Shown: positions 12,800 to 25,858, numbered from the stretch's first letter. The stretch: 64,000 nucleotides of DNA from Paraphoma chrysanthemicola (GCA_020744225.1 JAGMWG010000008.1:1054001-1118000); one strand, 5' to 3'. Notes: a model not told the origin generated them from the sequence alone. Program-made: numbers and translations.

Positions 12800-15700
12800 A
12801 TGGCATACCAGCAGCAGCAGTACGACAGCTACCCGCAGCGTTCACAGCAGCAGTACTACGACCAAGGACAAGCGCAGCACCAGCAGCACCAGCAGCACCC
12901 ACAGCACGCAGGCTACGATGCCCACTACGACGCGCAGTACCAGGACTACGGCTATGATCAGGGCCAGTATGAGGAGTGGAACGACGGCTACTACGACCAG
13001 CAGGGCAGATGGGTACAAACACAGCAGCACGGAGGATACCAAGATGTGAACGGCTACGGTGGACAGGCGCCACAGGGCCACGGGCAGAGCCAGGGACGAA
13101 GACCTCCACCACAGCAAGACAATGGCCACTATGCGCAAGACGCACCACACAACGACCATCGTCAGCAACGCCCCGCGCCACGGCAGGACCCGAGAAGCAG
13201 ACCGGCTGCGCGCGGGAATGGACCGCCGCCAAATTCGCAGCAGGGACGTGGGGCATTGAGACCGCCAGGTAAGCAGGACGGCAACATATGGCGCCATTGG
13301 AGTAGAGATCAAGGCTGACCCCGTGCTGCAGGACTGGACCGCTCAATGCTTCAGCCCGCACCTGTCAAGGCCATGCCGATGGACAACCCGTTCCCTTCCT
13401 TTCCATCGAAGAAAGCCCCCCAAGCGGCACCGAAAGACGACATGAACCATGCAATGTCACGCATGAAGATCAGCGACGGGCAGAATGGACAGCGCCGGCC
13501 ACACGCATCGCCACCTCGAGGGCAGCCCATGCCACCTCAGAACAGAGGACCACAGCAGCCCCGGCCTGACGCGAATGGTCGGCAAGACTCGGGTCACTTC
13601 GAAGGACAAGGGTACAACCAGCGCCCGCCACCAAATCGCGCGCCTGCTGGACGCGGACTGCCGCCAACGAACACTGGAGATGCTCGAGCACCACCAACGC
13701 GGCGCCCTTCTGATGCGAACTCGCCCTCACACCGAGCATTCGGGCCAAACACGCAAAGGTCTGTGACAATGCCGCAGACTCTGCCGAGCGGAGGGGGCTA
13801 CGATGCACAAGAGCAGTGGGTTGAGCCGGGCGCCGCACCTGGCTATCACGATGTTTCGTCACCAACGTATGCCCCACCACGGCCCTCAACCGCAGGCGGC
13901 ACACAGCGAAATAGCCCAGCAGGGCAGCCGCAACAGAGACCTCCAATGCCACAAGCCCAATCCACACAACCACAGCAGCAGTATCGAGCACCTCCACAGC
14001 AAACATACCAGCAGCCCGCCCAACAGCCATATCAACAAGCATCCCAAAAGCCTGCCCAGCAACCATATCAGCAACCTCCGCCACAAGCTTCACAACAACA
14101 ACACCCAGAAGAGTTGGATGATTTCTACGACGACTACTATGGCGAGAGCCAAGACCGGAAAAGCATGGCTACAGATATAGACATGCCCAACTTTGATGCT
14201 ATCCCAGACGCAACGAATAAGCATCGGCGCGGCGACTCGATAGACAACCATCTTGTGTCCAACTCCCAGGCTGGTCCTGCGCAAGCACTGCACCACACTG
14301 TCAGCGCAACAGATCCCCATGCTTCTCCACACGACTTCCAGCAACAAGCACAGCGGAGCCGCTCACAACCTGATCTGCACGCCCAGTATGGCAGCAATGT
14401 CCACGAGATGCCCGGTGACGCCCCTCCCATACCTATGCTTCCTAGAGCCAATACGGGATTTGATGCACATGGTGGTACGCCCGGCGACCCCAGGATGCGT
14501 GGGCCACCATCACGAGCAATGACTACAAATGATATGCAGCATCCAGGGAGCCAGCCGTTCGATCAAGCTCAGCGGGCCAATTTCGATCCTCGGTATGCCC
14601 GACAGCCACCGTCTATGCAACGCGTGTATTCCGACGAGACGACATATTCAGCACCTGCTGCGAACACCATGCGAAATGTCTCTTCGCCGATGGCTCCTGG
14701 CAATCCGATACCGAGACCTGGAACTGCGGCACCTGCGCCAGGGCGGGTTCCAAGCGATCCACTGGGCCGCAGGCCTGGCACTACTCAGCCGATGACAAAC
14801 CCCGATGCTCTTCCTGCCCATCCAGCACCTGTCCGACCTGGCTTGATGCAACAAAACCGGCAACAGCCACCACCCGCACAAGGTCTCCCAGCACAGACTG
14901 CCCGACCACCGCCAGTCCGGCAATATAACAGTGAGACCTCGCGTGCCAGCTATGAGAGCCAGCAATCGAATGCTCAGAGGCAGAGCGTAGCGCCACATCC
15001 AGTCACACATGATGAGTTGAATCGCTTACGCAATACTCTAAGAGCAAATCCCTCGGACAGCGCCACTGGTCTGGTGCTCGCAAAGAAGCTCGTTGAAGCA
15101 GCGAGTGTGCTGTCTGACGAAGGCGGTACCGCTGACACACGAACACGCAATAAGAATCGGGAGAAGTTCGTGCTCGAAGGCCACAAAGTCCTCAAGAAGC
15201 TGGTTGCGAGTGGATTCCCAGATGCCATGTTCTACCTCGCAGATTGCTATGGTCAGGGGCTACTGGGCCTGCAAGTGGACACCAAAGAAGCTTTCAGTCT
15301 GTATCAATCTGCTGCCAAAGGTGGCCATGCCGCGAGCGCATATAGAACAGCTGTTTGTTGCGAGATGGGGCATGAGGAAGGTGGCGGCACCAAGCGAGAT
15401 CCGCTTAAAGCAGTGCAATGGTATCGACGTGCTGCAGCTCTAGGCGACACACCCGCACTGTACAAGATGGGCATGATCCTGCTCAAGGGACTTCTCGGTC
15501 AGCAAAGGAACTTTGGTGAAGCCATCAACATGCTCAAGCGCGCCGCGGACCGTGCCGACAAGGACAACCCACACGCGCTGCACGAACTCGCTCTCATCTA
15601 CGAGGCCAACACAGGCAACGAGCGCGTTATCCAAGATGAGGCCTACGCACTACAGCTCTTCCACCAGGCCTCTGACCTAGGCTACAAATTCTCGCAATTC

Positions 15701-16197
15701 CGCCTCGGACAGGCATACGAGTACGGTCTTCTGGGTGTTCCGATCGACGCACGCACAAGCATCGCATGGTACACAAGAGCCGCCGCACAAGAAGAGCATC
15801 AAAGCGAACTCGCGCTATCGGGCTGGTACTTGACCGGCACGCAGGGCATCCTCGAGCAAAGTGACACCGAAGCATACCTCTGGGCACGCAAAGCCGCATG
15901 TGCCGAGCCTCCACTACCAAAAGCGCTCTTCGCTATGGGATACTTTACGGAAGTGGGCATAGGATGTCCGCGCAGCTTGGACGAGGCGAAGAGGTGGTAT
16001 GGACGGGCAGCTGGTAAGTCCTGCATGATCATGGTTGTGGAAGACAGTGGGCTAATCTACAAACAGCGTACAAGTTCCCGAAAGCGCAAGAACGTCTTGA
16101 AGAATTGAAACGCGGCGGATCGAAAGTCCAGATGAAGCGCGAGCGTCTTAGTCGGACGAATCAGAAACAGCAGGAGGAGAACTGCTCGGTCATGTAA
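12800..16197 (+). CDS. SKT5: Chitin synthase activator, Sel1-repeat protein with CaaX end (Skt5/Chs4 type)
   Basis: Activates class IV chitin synthase (Chs3-type) and links it to the septum or bud neck. Exons 12800-13268, 13332-16013 and 16067-16197 give 1093 residues. The first 600 residues are low complexity, rich in Q, P and Y. From about residue 650, Sel1 repeats follow one another: FPDAMFYLADCYGQGLLG, GHAASAYRTAVCCEMG, DTPALYKMGMILLKGLLG, PHALHELALIYE, YKFSQFRLGQAYEYGLLG, PKALFAMGYFTEVGIG. The third exon is short but decisive: it supplies the C-terminus KQQEENCSVM, a farnesylation CaaX box as in yeast Chs4, which predicts membrane anchoring. Stopping in the intron would lose it. Confidence 0.93.
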
Positions 16198-17420
16198 AAA
16201 GACGATGAAAAGCCAACTGCGACGATTATTGCATTACGATGGTGAGTATCGGGACATGGATCTTGGGTGTAGGCATTATTTCGCTGGCGGGGGATTGTAT
16301 ATCGACTCTGACCTTTACGCCCTGCTGGCTGGGCCACGCCAAAGCGCGATCCCGCACGAACGGGATCGTCTTATGCGGCTCGATGTCGCATTCTTCTTCT
16401 TCTGGCATACCATGGCGCGGGACGGTTGCATTGGGCAAAACGGGTTTAGGTGTTCACAGTATTGACGTGCCATGTCATAAATTGGCTCCTAAGCGGGACA
16501 AAATACCACACTTTTTCAGTCTCCTTGCACACACTTGACTTCTATTTTGGGTCTATGCAAGTCACAATGATATTCCGTCGTCTCGTCGTGCCCTCTCCAG
16601 TTCTAGTAATCCTGCTCTAGGAACTGAGGCGCCCGGGTTCCCGGCATATGATCATGTTCCAGCGGTACACCTTGGGCCAAATAAACACAACCATGCACAT
16701 AACAAGACTCATCCTGACTATCCTCCTCAACATGTCTCGTGGAGCCAAGCCTCCCAGTCCACCGATTCTAGCTCCTTGATCCTGGTCCTACTTTTGCAGA
16801 CTTGCGTACAAGGCATGGGCTCGAAGAAGCGCGCTTCGTCTGATGCCAAATGTTCTAGGTTCCTGCTTCGCGAGGGATTGATTTCTTGCGTCACCCGCGG
16901 CTTAGACGTTTTTGTAAGAGACGGCGAATTTGAGTTTGGATATGAAATTCCGTGGACGTAGTGTGACGCGCTTTCGTAGTCTAGGTCGTTTGGGCGCGCG
17001 ATTTCATGGCCGCGTGAGCACCAGAAGGATGAGCTTTTGACTTTTGTGGTCCAATGTTGATGATATTTAACGTTCGGGGGATAGGATTCGTGTTGCTTTG
17101 TTGCCCTGCTTTGAAGAGGCACAGCTGTTGCGTGCGCATAAGGTAGGGATCGTGTTCGCTGCGTGATTGGCGTCTTGTCCTATTTCCACGTCCTGACTAG
17201 TTCGCGACTGCTCCCAATTGCGCTGCTCGAGGCGGTTGGCCACTTGGATTCACCGAGGTGTTGGTGTTGACTTTGGCCCTGGATTTTGGTGTACGTATTG
17301 CGCCTGGCATTTGATCTAAAGCTGGCGACATGGTTTGTGGTTTGAATGGCCGATGCGTCGTGATATTTTTTGTCCTGCTTCGGACCATTAAAGTGTGAGA
17401 TTCGCTTCTATAAAAAAATT
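16198..17420. other. Intergenic region, no gene seen
   Basis: Between the stops of two convergent genes. A minus-strand frame at 16727-17122 has no family resemblance and was not accepted. Confidence 0.45.
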
Positions 17421-18782
17421 TCAAGGCCGTAACATCGTCCATTTCGTTTTCTTCATCTCTGGCAATTGTTCCGCTGGCATATGTCTGCTCTCGTCTCCCA
17501 TCTCTTCAGTCGTATGAACGCTCCCAGTCTGAGTCCCAGGTCTGTATTCCACATCGTGCTCCAGCATCTGTATCGTGTCTAGTTCAACCTCGTTCTTGCG
17601 CTGCTTGCGACCACTTGAGCCATTTGAGTCTTTTCCTTCGCCTGAGGCACCGCTCGAACTGTTTGCGCTGCGCTTTGAGGCTTTGCGTTGGCGGTAGCGT
17701 GTGTAGCATGGACGGAGCATGGGGATGCTGGCGCATAGGACGGCCAGGTTGGGTTCGAAAGCGGCGAGGAAGACGGTGATAGGCATGGTGCCAGTGAGAT
17801 CGCCGCGGATGTCGACGGTGGAAACGTAGATCATGCGAAGGATGGCGGCGATGATGCAGCTGCGGGAAGTCAGTACCAGTGTACTTGCAGTTATGAGCGA
17901 AGTAAGTTGTACAGAATACCGATAAGAAAGCATGCAATGACGGCAACTTTCTCGGTTTTTCGCATTTTCAAGTGCCAGACAGCTATGGCTGATGTTAGAG
18001 AGTCGTATGCTTGCACCAAGGTATCTGGAGTGCTTACTGTATATTGGAAGAACCATGATCATGACATCGGTGATGATGTTGGTCGTGATGATCGACTGGA
18101 ATAGCTTAATCTGATCTCCACATTTGCCTCCTTGAATGGTCAAGTCCCATTGAAATGACACGGGCGAGCAGATGAAGATGACAGTGAGAGCATGCGAAAT
18201 AGCCCAAACTGCTACAACGCCGAACATGCATTTCACCGCAAAGAGGGTACGGATGCTGACAAAGATCCGCGTGTAGAAACACAAGATGCTCGACTTGATA
18301 AGCCCGAGCGCAAGCAGGTAAAGTAGTTGGAAGGCAAATGTTAACTGCAACGCATTAGATGACAGCACTTCGGAATGGTCTTGCACGAATAGTTGCGACT
18401 TACCGGCAAGATTAGAGGAACGTTGACCATAACCTCGGTGATATTATGGCCTGAACCGAGCCGTGAGACTAGGAGTTAAAAATATTAGTAAACTTCATGG
18501 TTTAGTGTTCATCAGGCTATACTTACATGCGCCCTGAATCCCAAGCAATGCATAGCAAAAAGGCTTCCAAGAATGTTACTTGGCTTCTCGAGCAAAGGCC
18601 GACAGATCTTGACTCACCAGAGCGCATACGATGAGGACATCATCGAGGCCAATACCCGTGCCCAAGTACTTGCGCGCAAACAGACGCGCCGCGACCGTCA
18701 GGAAAACAATGCAGCCGATCGCGATGTTTATGGACATGTGCAACCGCACGTCAGCATGAGTAGGAAAATTGACATAATTCAT
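17421..18782 (-). CDS. Fungal rhodopsin-domain (Pth11-like) seven-helix membrane protein
   Basis: Six exons (18782-18618, 18563-18527, 18468-18404, 18344-18038, 17988-17913, 17859-17421) join in frame to 362 residues. Hydrophobic helices include INIAIGCIVFLTVAARLFA, FQLLYLLALGLIKSSILCFY, MFGVVAVWAISHALTVIFIC, ITDVMIMVLP and VAVIACFLIGIL. The family markers LGIGLDD-like GTGIGLDDVLI, RIFVSIRTLF and CSPVSFQWD are present, and the C-terminal tail is long, charged and cytosolic. Such proteins are common in plant-associated fungi and are thought to sense surface or host cues; the ligand is unknown. A start 60 bases upstream (18842) is possible, but MNYVNFPTHADVRLHMSINI resembles family N-termini better. 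Exon 2 is only 37 nt and rests on the motif YALLGIQGA. Confidence 0.78.
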
Positions 18783-20121
18783 AGCGGCGGCTGTTGATGG
18801 CTGTGGCTTGTAGGCGCGGCCCGTGGAAGAATGTGCTTGCACACCAAAGGGCGGGCCGTCTTGTTATACGTGAAATGAAATCGCGGGGCGATCATCTCCC
18901 GGGGTATCGAAAAGCAAGATCCAACATGGTCTCTGTGGAGCCAAAATAGATGCGATCGGGGGAGTGGATCCTTTGGTGGCTCTCTGAAACCTGGGTTCTC
19001 TGCAACAACTGGTGAACCTCGGAATTGAAGAGAGGTACAAACCACGCCTCAGCTGGGGCCACAGCCTGCACTTGCAGGTCCTGTGCGGGACGTTGCCTGT
19101 TCCGGATACCCTTGCAGACGATGATGCTGAGTGGAACTAAGCGAATCAGAGAGCATTGCTTTTGTCGGATTGTCAGCTCCTTCCTGTATCGCGTAGAGCG
19201 CTTGTAATATTGCATGGCTCCAACAATGTTTTGATGAAGCCAGCCACCTTCTTCCTTGCACGCCCGGGTATGCAACTCTAAGTTCCTAGCCGAGCTGGGC
19301 TTTTGAGCGTGATAATGCACAATGTATAGGCGCGCAGGACTTGGATGCTGTTGGTCTTTCATCTTCACTTAGCTTACGCTACCGATGCGGGCCAATGATG
19401 GCGGCGCGCTAGCTGGCGCACGGAAACTAGGGACCGTTACGGCAACGCTAGATAACCGTGCCGCGGGGATGCAGAAGTGTTTTTCGAGGGTTCGGAAGGT
19501 CACCACAGCTGCCTTTACATTGATTCCGCAAGGATACCCAGGTGTGTCAAACTTCTGGACGACATTTTGTCAATTTCTTTTCTTGCTTCGACATGGAAAA
19601 AGGCGCACCGGCTGTTGAAAGAGTTATAAGGTTAGCATGTAATGCTTCGGCAGAAGACTTCGCATGCGTGCAACCGCGCGGGGAGGCGGAGACGAAGCCG
19701 TAAAGGTTCGCCCCGGAGCAGCTCATTGACAGGCGTGCTCAGGGGCTGTCACCGCCTCTACGATGGGCGCCCAGCGCTCACATGTCGGCTCGCGCGACAG
19801 TTTTTCGCATCACAAAGCCAGAATGTTTCCGAACTCGCAGTCCTAAGAACTCCATGGAGACCTTCTCGGGGGTGATTGCTCTGATCCGTTACCGCAGTTG
19901 AAGCGGATGTGCATTGAATTTGACGCTGTTCGCGTCAGTTTAGCGACGATGTCAGGCATCCAGACACGGCCTATCATTTGCTCGCGGAAGCTATGGGAAG
20001 CCCGCGTTTGCTAGCAGCAAGATGCAATCTGCGAAACTAGCTCCCGCTTGGCCACGACGATATGTTCAGCTGCTCCTCTTCGAATTCCAGAAGTTTTCCG
20101 ACGTCGCAAACTGTACCCAAC
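18783..20121. other. Intergenic region, no gene seen
   Basis: Lies between divergent starts. Several short frames exist, the largest at 18892-19368 on the minus strand, without recognisable content. Confidence 0.45.
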
Positions 20122-22286
20122 ATGGCTTTATCGTGGATCTCAGACGGACTTGCTGCCACGGTGACACTGTCAAACGTACTTCGGCTGCTAACCCTATGGA
20201 TCTCTTATCACATTGTCCGAGCTCTGTACAACATTTCCCCATTGCACCCACTGAGCCATGTACCGGGACCGAGGCTGGCAGCAATGACCCTTTTGTACGA
20301 GTTCTGGTACGACTTTGTGCTCGGTGGGACGTACACGAACGTTATTAGAAAGATGCACGCAACGTACGGTGAGAAACGGCCCGATATTGCTTCATTTCCT
20401 AGTTGACAGTGAGGCTAACGTATCACCTCAAACTAAAGGCCCAGTGGTTCGCATTGGACCAAATGAGATCCACTGCAATGATGCTGCATTCGTCGACGAG
20501 ATCTACGCTGGCGGAGGTCGTAAGCGCGATAAGCAGGCCCATTACCTGGGAGTTCTGGCTGGCCCGACGACCAAATCAGCATTTGGCACCCCGGAACATG
20601 ACCTACATCGCGTCCGTCGTAATGCGATGAACAAGTTCTTCTCCCGTGCACAAATCACGAGGCTTGAACCGGAGATGTTGAAGCTCACCCAGCTCTTGTG
20701 CGACAAACTCATCAGTAAGATACACTTCTCTCCTCTGAAATTCGAGTCAAACCCGATGCTAGCAACGTATTAGCAAGCATCTACCGACTTTCCTTGCCTT
20801 ATGTCTCGCCCTTTGCAATTTGTGATCGTAGTGTAAATATGAGATATCTTGGATCCAGTATTAGGATCACCTCGAACGCACAGACTCCGCAATATGCCAA
20901 TCGCTAAGACTTTTGACTCCGTATCAAGCATCGCTAAGTCGTGCAGGAAACCCGACGAAAGGACCCTTCAATGTCACTACAGCTTATAGCTGCTTTTCGA
21001 CAGATATGATTAGCGCCTATTGCTTCGGAGAGCCGTTAGGCTTCTTGGAGCAGGTAAGCTTTCTGTTGTTTGATTTCCCATATCTTCTCCTTCAAAACTA
21101 ATCAATCGCTCAGGATGGGTGGGAGCCCAACTTTCGAGAGCCTATGAGCGCCTTCCTGAACACATCCTATCTTTTTCGTTTCTTTCCCTCGGTTCGTGGC
21201 CTCGTTCATGTAGCTCCTCCTTTCGCCCCATACGTCACTGGCGACATCGGCATCCTCATGAAAGAAATGTATATCAAGACGCCGGCGCGCATTCGTCAAG
21301 CACGAAAGGATCACGAAGCTGGTGTCGTGCGTGCCAGGCCAAGTGTATTCACCGATATTCTAGCTTCTTCGCTACCTGAGGATGAGAAGACAGTCGACCG
21401 TCTCTCGGGCGAAGGCTTTTCTTTAACTGGAGCAGGAACGGAAACTACCGCAGTAAGTTTCACATGTGACGCGCCTGATTTCATATCAAATGCGCAAACG
21501 TCAATCACAGCTTGGCGCTGATATTACCAAAATTAGTGGACTTTGTCTGTCATTACCTTTTACGTGCTCTCGCAGCCTGATGTCTTAGCACGTCTGAGAG
21601 CGGAGCTTAGAGGCCTGGAGATTGCAGATCTTTCGTGGGCTGCACTCGAAAAGCTACCATACCTGAATGGAGTGGTCGCTGAGGGCTTGCGACTCTCCTA
21701 TGGAGTATCGGCCAGAACACCTCGTGTTCCCCATGAAGACCTCGTATATCGAAGCGGAGCGGGGAGTAAGGGAAAATACGAGTACGTGATACCCAAAGGA
21801 ACGGCTATTGGGAGTAAGTATTACCTCATGAGGTCGTGATCAGTCATCGGCGATATGACCATCAGAGCTTCAGATTTGGACCGTGAATGCAGTCTGCTAA
21901 CGAAATCGTAGTGTCGTCCGCGATCATGCATCATAACGAAGATGTCTTCCCAGACTCTGACGCTTTCATTCCTGAGCGATGGCTCGACGAGCAGGGTCTT
22001 CGAAGACCAAACATGGACATGGGTCTGCTCTCGTTTTCCAAAGGAAGTCGGCAATGTCTTGGAATCAAGTAAGTTGACGATCTGCTGTGATTCCGACGAC
22101 CCACTGATATTGTGCTGCAGCCTTGCATATTGTGAGCTTTTCGTCAGCACGGCCGCTTTGGCACTGAACGTATTCCCGCACATGAAATTGTTTGAAACAA
22201 CAACGGACGATGTCAAGTACGATCATGATCTGATCACTGCACAAGCAAAAAAAGGCAGCAAGGGTGTTCGAGTTGTCATGGCTTGA
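20122..22286 (+). CDS. Cytochrome P450 monooxygenase
   Basis: Haem-thiolate monooxygenase of 528 residues from seven exons: 20122-20368, 20439-20714, 20929-21053, 21114-21452, 21537-21813, 21912-22068, 22121-22286. An N-terminal membrane anchor precedes HPLSHVPGPRLAA. The I-helix motif is GAGTETTA, a PERW motif is in FIPERWLDEQG, and the haem-binding loop FSKGSRQCLGIN is completed only by the exon 6-7 splice. Its overall look is that of fungal P450s acting on secondary metabolites or trichodiene-like substrates (CYP58/CYP65-like; inference). Intron 2 is unusually long (214 nt), and its acceptor is the least certain. It converges on the MFS gene, 93 bases between stops, and may share its pathway. 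Confidence 0.9.
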
Positions 22287-22379
22287 AACAGCTCGGAGAA
22301 CATGTGTAAGAATTGTATGTAAACTCTACTTCTTACTTCATCTCCCAGATGACGTGCCATAACGATCGACTTGACTTCA

Positions 22380-24058
22380 TCAATTACTTCTCTTGCCGCG
22401 TGTCTCGAATGGCAAGATCAAGCTCAGAAACACCAACAATCCGAAAAGACTAGCGCACACGAACAGTGGCGCAGTGGTCTCGACATTGGCATAGCTGCCA
22501 ATGAGCACACCCGTTATACCGCCAACCCTGTTCAGTACCACACACATGCCATAGCCCGTTGCTCGATGCGCACTGGGAAGTATTTCAGGCGTATAAGCGT
22601 ATATGGTGCCGTAGTAGATATTGGAAGCTGCAGTGATGGCAGCGCTTACACCAACATTTTGCGCCGGGGTTCTGATTTGAGTCTGAGGTAAAGTTAACGA
22701 TACCTCTATTTCTGTAAATGGCAGAAACTTACGTATCCGAATTGCAAAATCATTGTGAGCAACGCCCCAACAGCAAGTGTTCCACGTCGACCAAATAACT
22801 TTGTCTCAACCAAGATTCCGGCAACGATCGGACCAAACAGTCCAGCAACTTTATTTATGGCATAGTTGCGCCACGTTGTATAGTTGGAAGGCGGGCCATT
22901 GATCGTAGCGCCTCTAGAGGCCAGGTAGTATGGTAGGAACACCGAGTATAATGGTGTCACCATTCCAATGACAAACCAATTAGCGATAATAACCAGCGTT
23001 GAGTAAGTCAGCATGCAGGTCTCGAAGAGTCCTCCGAAATGCTTGGCCAGCCGGAATGCAGACCAACGCGATTTTTCAGTGTGCAAAACACGTCCCTTGG
23101 ATTCGAGATCCTCCAGCTTCAGGCTGAAAGGACGGTTGTATCGCTTCGCTAGATTCTCCAATACCGTGTATGCTTCCGCGTCTTGATTTTGAGCAATCAA
23201 CCATCGTGGCGTGTGCTGCATGCGAATGAACAGAAGTCGGATAACACTGAGAACCAACACGATACTGCCGGCTGTGAAATGCAAGTATCGCCAGCCCCAA
23301 TTCTGATCTCGGTGGCATGTTGCTGGCGTAGACTTGTTTGGACAACTGAAATTGCTCATAAAACCCCAAGCAAGGAGCCCAGTTATTGTGTAGCCAACAG
23401 CCCACCATATCGACATGAAGGTTACCAGCCAGGTGTGCGTGACGGGAAGGAATTCCAGGAGGTTGGTCGCGTCCAACACGTAGTTACCGCCGGCGCCAGC
23501 AGAATAGATGGCCACCATTGCCGAGAAGGAGACATAATTAGGCATGCCACCAGCGATGAGGACGAATCCCGCACAAATAAACAAACTAGAATTGAACGCA
23601 AGCTTCCGGCCAATAATATCTGCCGAAAAGCCCCAAAGCGCGGCGCCCGCGAGCAGTCCGATCTGAGATGCCAGCGCAACGCCAGCGATACGCTTGTTAG
23701 GTCTACCGAACTCACGATCTACTGCTGGCTGTGCAATAGCGTTACATACAATCAAAAGCTGCAAATGTTAGACGTGGCGGATACATATCGATGGCGATCA
23801 ACGTACCGAGTCCACGGCGTATCCGAAGCCATTGAAGAAGAAGAGCTTCCATTGCCATGGTGTCATCCCAATCTCGTCGATAGCTGAGTTGATCAAGGCC
23901 ATCTTCTTCGCCAATATCGGATCCACGCTAGATGAATCATAGACCTCGTGGCCAAGACTGACCTTGTCTGAGGATTCATCGGACTGGCTCTCAGCGACTT
24001 TGGCTGGCACCGGAGACTTCTCGATGTCGTCGAATTTACTTGCACTGGAGGTCGCCAT
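22380..24058 (-). CDS. MFS transporter
   Basis: Exons 24058-23807, 23758-22733 and 22682-22380 give 526 residues with twelve likely membrane helices. The N-terminus is hydrophilic and charged; GRPNKRIAGVALASQIGLLAG and WGFSADIIGRKLAFN carry the first half's MFS loop motif (D-x-x-G-R). The second half has AYTPEILPSAHRATG and ends in LPFETRGKRSN, the PETRG-like motif of sugar and organic-ion transporters. It resembles the SV2/organic-ion-like branch rather than hexose carriers; substrate unknown. It is divergent from the TauD gene, 433 bases apart, so a shared promoter and a shared substrate (perhaps a sulfonate or other organic acid) are plausible. Confidence 0.85.
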
Positions 24059-24491
24059 GATGTGCACTACCGGTTCCTTGGACTTGGGTATGTTGCAACC
24101 TAAGTACCGGACTGCTGACAGCACCTCGGTATCTGGCTGACTTGCGCGATCCTGCACGACGATGATAAAGACGCCTCGCTTGCATTCTACTTCCGCACGA
24201 GAACAACCTCCAGAGAAGTGGCTGAACGAAGGGCGTTGTGTAGGAATAGGACCAATTGGATGCTGCGGATAACTGATAACGCGATAGGTACGTTTATTGC
24301 GTTTGGATGGCGACAACGAGTAAGCGCATGACGACGTGCAACACCATATTCATGATCGACGCTAATTATCTTAACGCAACGGAATCACGAGATTCTGAAT
24401 TCCGCAAAACGAGGTTATAAGTCCGGGACAAAATCATCGCATTCAGTTCAGTCACTGATCTGGCAACACACTATCTTCCATATCCGCCAGC
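24059..24491. promoter_or_regulatory. Shared intergenic region between the MFS and TauD starts
   Basis: Both genes start outward from these 433 bases. No distinct operator was recognised. The frame of the MFS gene extends upstream to 24316, but the start at 24058 fits the family better. Confidence 0.4.
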
Positions 24492-25685
24492 ATGGTTTTA
24501 GCACGCACCGGTCTGACCGACGAGGTCCTCAATTACAAAGCACCACACCCACTTGTGGCGGAATTTGAGCCTCCAACAGACAGAGCTTTCTTTGCTGATG
24601 CTACGAAGAAGAATCTGCTCGATGCAGCTTCCAAAGTCAAACAGCTCACTCCCTTCATTGGGACTGAGCTCGAAGGTATCCAGCTGAGCCAGCTCACTGA
24701 GGCTCAGAAGGACGAACTATCTCTTCTAGCCGCGGAACGAGGCGTCGTATTCTTCAGAAACCAAGACATTACCATCGACCAGCAATATGAACTGACCAAG
24801 CACTTCGGACTACAAGACCGCGACCCGAACCAGGTAGATGCAAGGCATGTGACCATATTGGGAAGAGACGATGATATACGAGCTTTTGCAAACTATGGGG
24901 CGGACTTCCACTCCGATCACTCTTTTGAAGCAAATCCGCCTGCGTATACCATGCTCAGGCTTATCCGAACCCCTGAGACTGGAGGCGACACAATTTGGAC
25001 CAGCCAAGCAGCCTTATACGACAAGCTCTCGCCGGCTTTTCAAGATCTCTTCGACAACTTGCAAGCAACGCACACATCTGAACATGGTTATGTAAACGCC
25101 TTGAACCGAGGTACACAGCCGTTTCGTCCTCCGGTTAGACGCACTCATCCACTTGTGCGAACGCATCCAGTCACTAAGATCAAATCGTTGTTCTACAATC
25201 CAGCCTTTATCGTGCATCTCGAAGGCTTGAAGGGTGCCGAAGCAGCCCATACGCTTGCTTTTTTGAAGGAGCATCTTCATTCCGCAGATGACCTGACAGT
25301 GAGATGGAAGTGGGAGCCTGGGAGTGTGGCGTTCTGGGATAATCGTGTGGTGGCTCATCGCGCTATACCGGGTGGATATAACCCGGCGGAGAGAGAAGGA
25401 AAGAGAACATGTGTGTATGGAGAAAAGCCTACTTTTGATGGGGCGAACGGCGTTAGACTGAGCGAGTACAAAGGCAAACCTGATGTCTCACTCCCGACCG
25501 GACAGGTAAAAAATGGTCTTCATGATTTAAGGGTCGGTGAAGAGAACATCGAAAAGAAAGAGACTTCAACGCAACAGACTGCAAATACTAACAACAAGGA
25601 TCATGAGGCCCAAGTGGCTGAGATTGTTCAGCGGGCAGACAGTCCTGTGGACGTCAACGCAACGAATGTTAATGTAGGGCCATAG
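24492..25685 (+). CDS. TauD/TfdA-type Fe(II)/2-oxoglutarate dioxygenase
   Basis: Uncut frame of 397 residues. TauD-family enzymes hydroxylate sulfonates such as taurine, releasing sulfite and an aldehyde, or act on related acids. The iron triad is visible as His140 and Asp142 in DFHSDHSFE and His289 in WDNRVVAHRAIPG. The 2-oxoglutarate arginine lies in EREGKRTCVYGEKP. ERGVVFFRNQDI and RTPETGGDTIW are further family blocks. The last 60 residues are a hydrophilic extension beyond the fold. It faces the second TauD gene tail to tail; the two are clearly paralogous, but this copy has no intron. Confidence 0.92.
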   Translation: MVLARTGLTDEVLNYKAPHPLVAEFEPPTDRAFFADATKKNLLDAASKVKQLTPFIGTELEGIQLSQLTEAQKDELSLLAAERGVVFFRNQDITIDQQYELTKHFGLQDRDPNQVDARHVTILGRDDDIRAFANYGADFHSDHSFEANPPAYTMLRLIRTPETGGDTIWTSQAALYDKLSPAFQDLFDNLQATHTSEHGYVNALNRGTQPFRPPVRRTHPLVRTHPVTKIKSLFYNPAFIVHLEGLKGAEAAHTLAFLKEHLHSADDLTVRWKWEPGSVAFWDNRVVAHRAIPGGYNPAEREGKRTCVYGEKPTFDGANGVRLSEYKGKPDVSLPTGQVKNGLHDLRVGEENIEKKETSTQQTANTNNKDHEAQVAEIVQRADSPVDVNATNVNVGP

Positions 25686-25858
25686 CTAAATCGATTAGGC
25701 GAATGCATTCAGCGGCATGTTCTGTAATACGGCCAGTTGTTCGCACTTGTTAACTCCGACAGGCCTTAGCATCTTTCTACAAGCACAGTACGACATGGAC
25801 AGAGAATAGAATACTCCTGTGCAATAACGAAGACAAATTCTCGTAACACTCCAGTATG

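Noticed and set aside
12612..13361. 249-residue minus-strand frame
   Set aside because: Antisense shadow of the low-complexity Q/P-rich start of the chitin synthase activator.
16727..17122. 131-residue minus-strand frame
   Set aside because: No family resemblance, no splice extension, unbalanced composition; lies in the 3' flank of a real gene.
18892..19368. 158-residue minus-strand frame
   Set aside because: Low-complexity charged sequence with no recognisable domain in an intergenic region between divergent genes.
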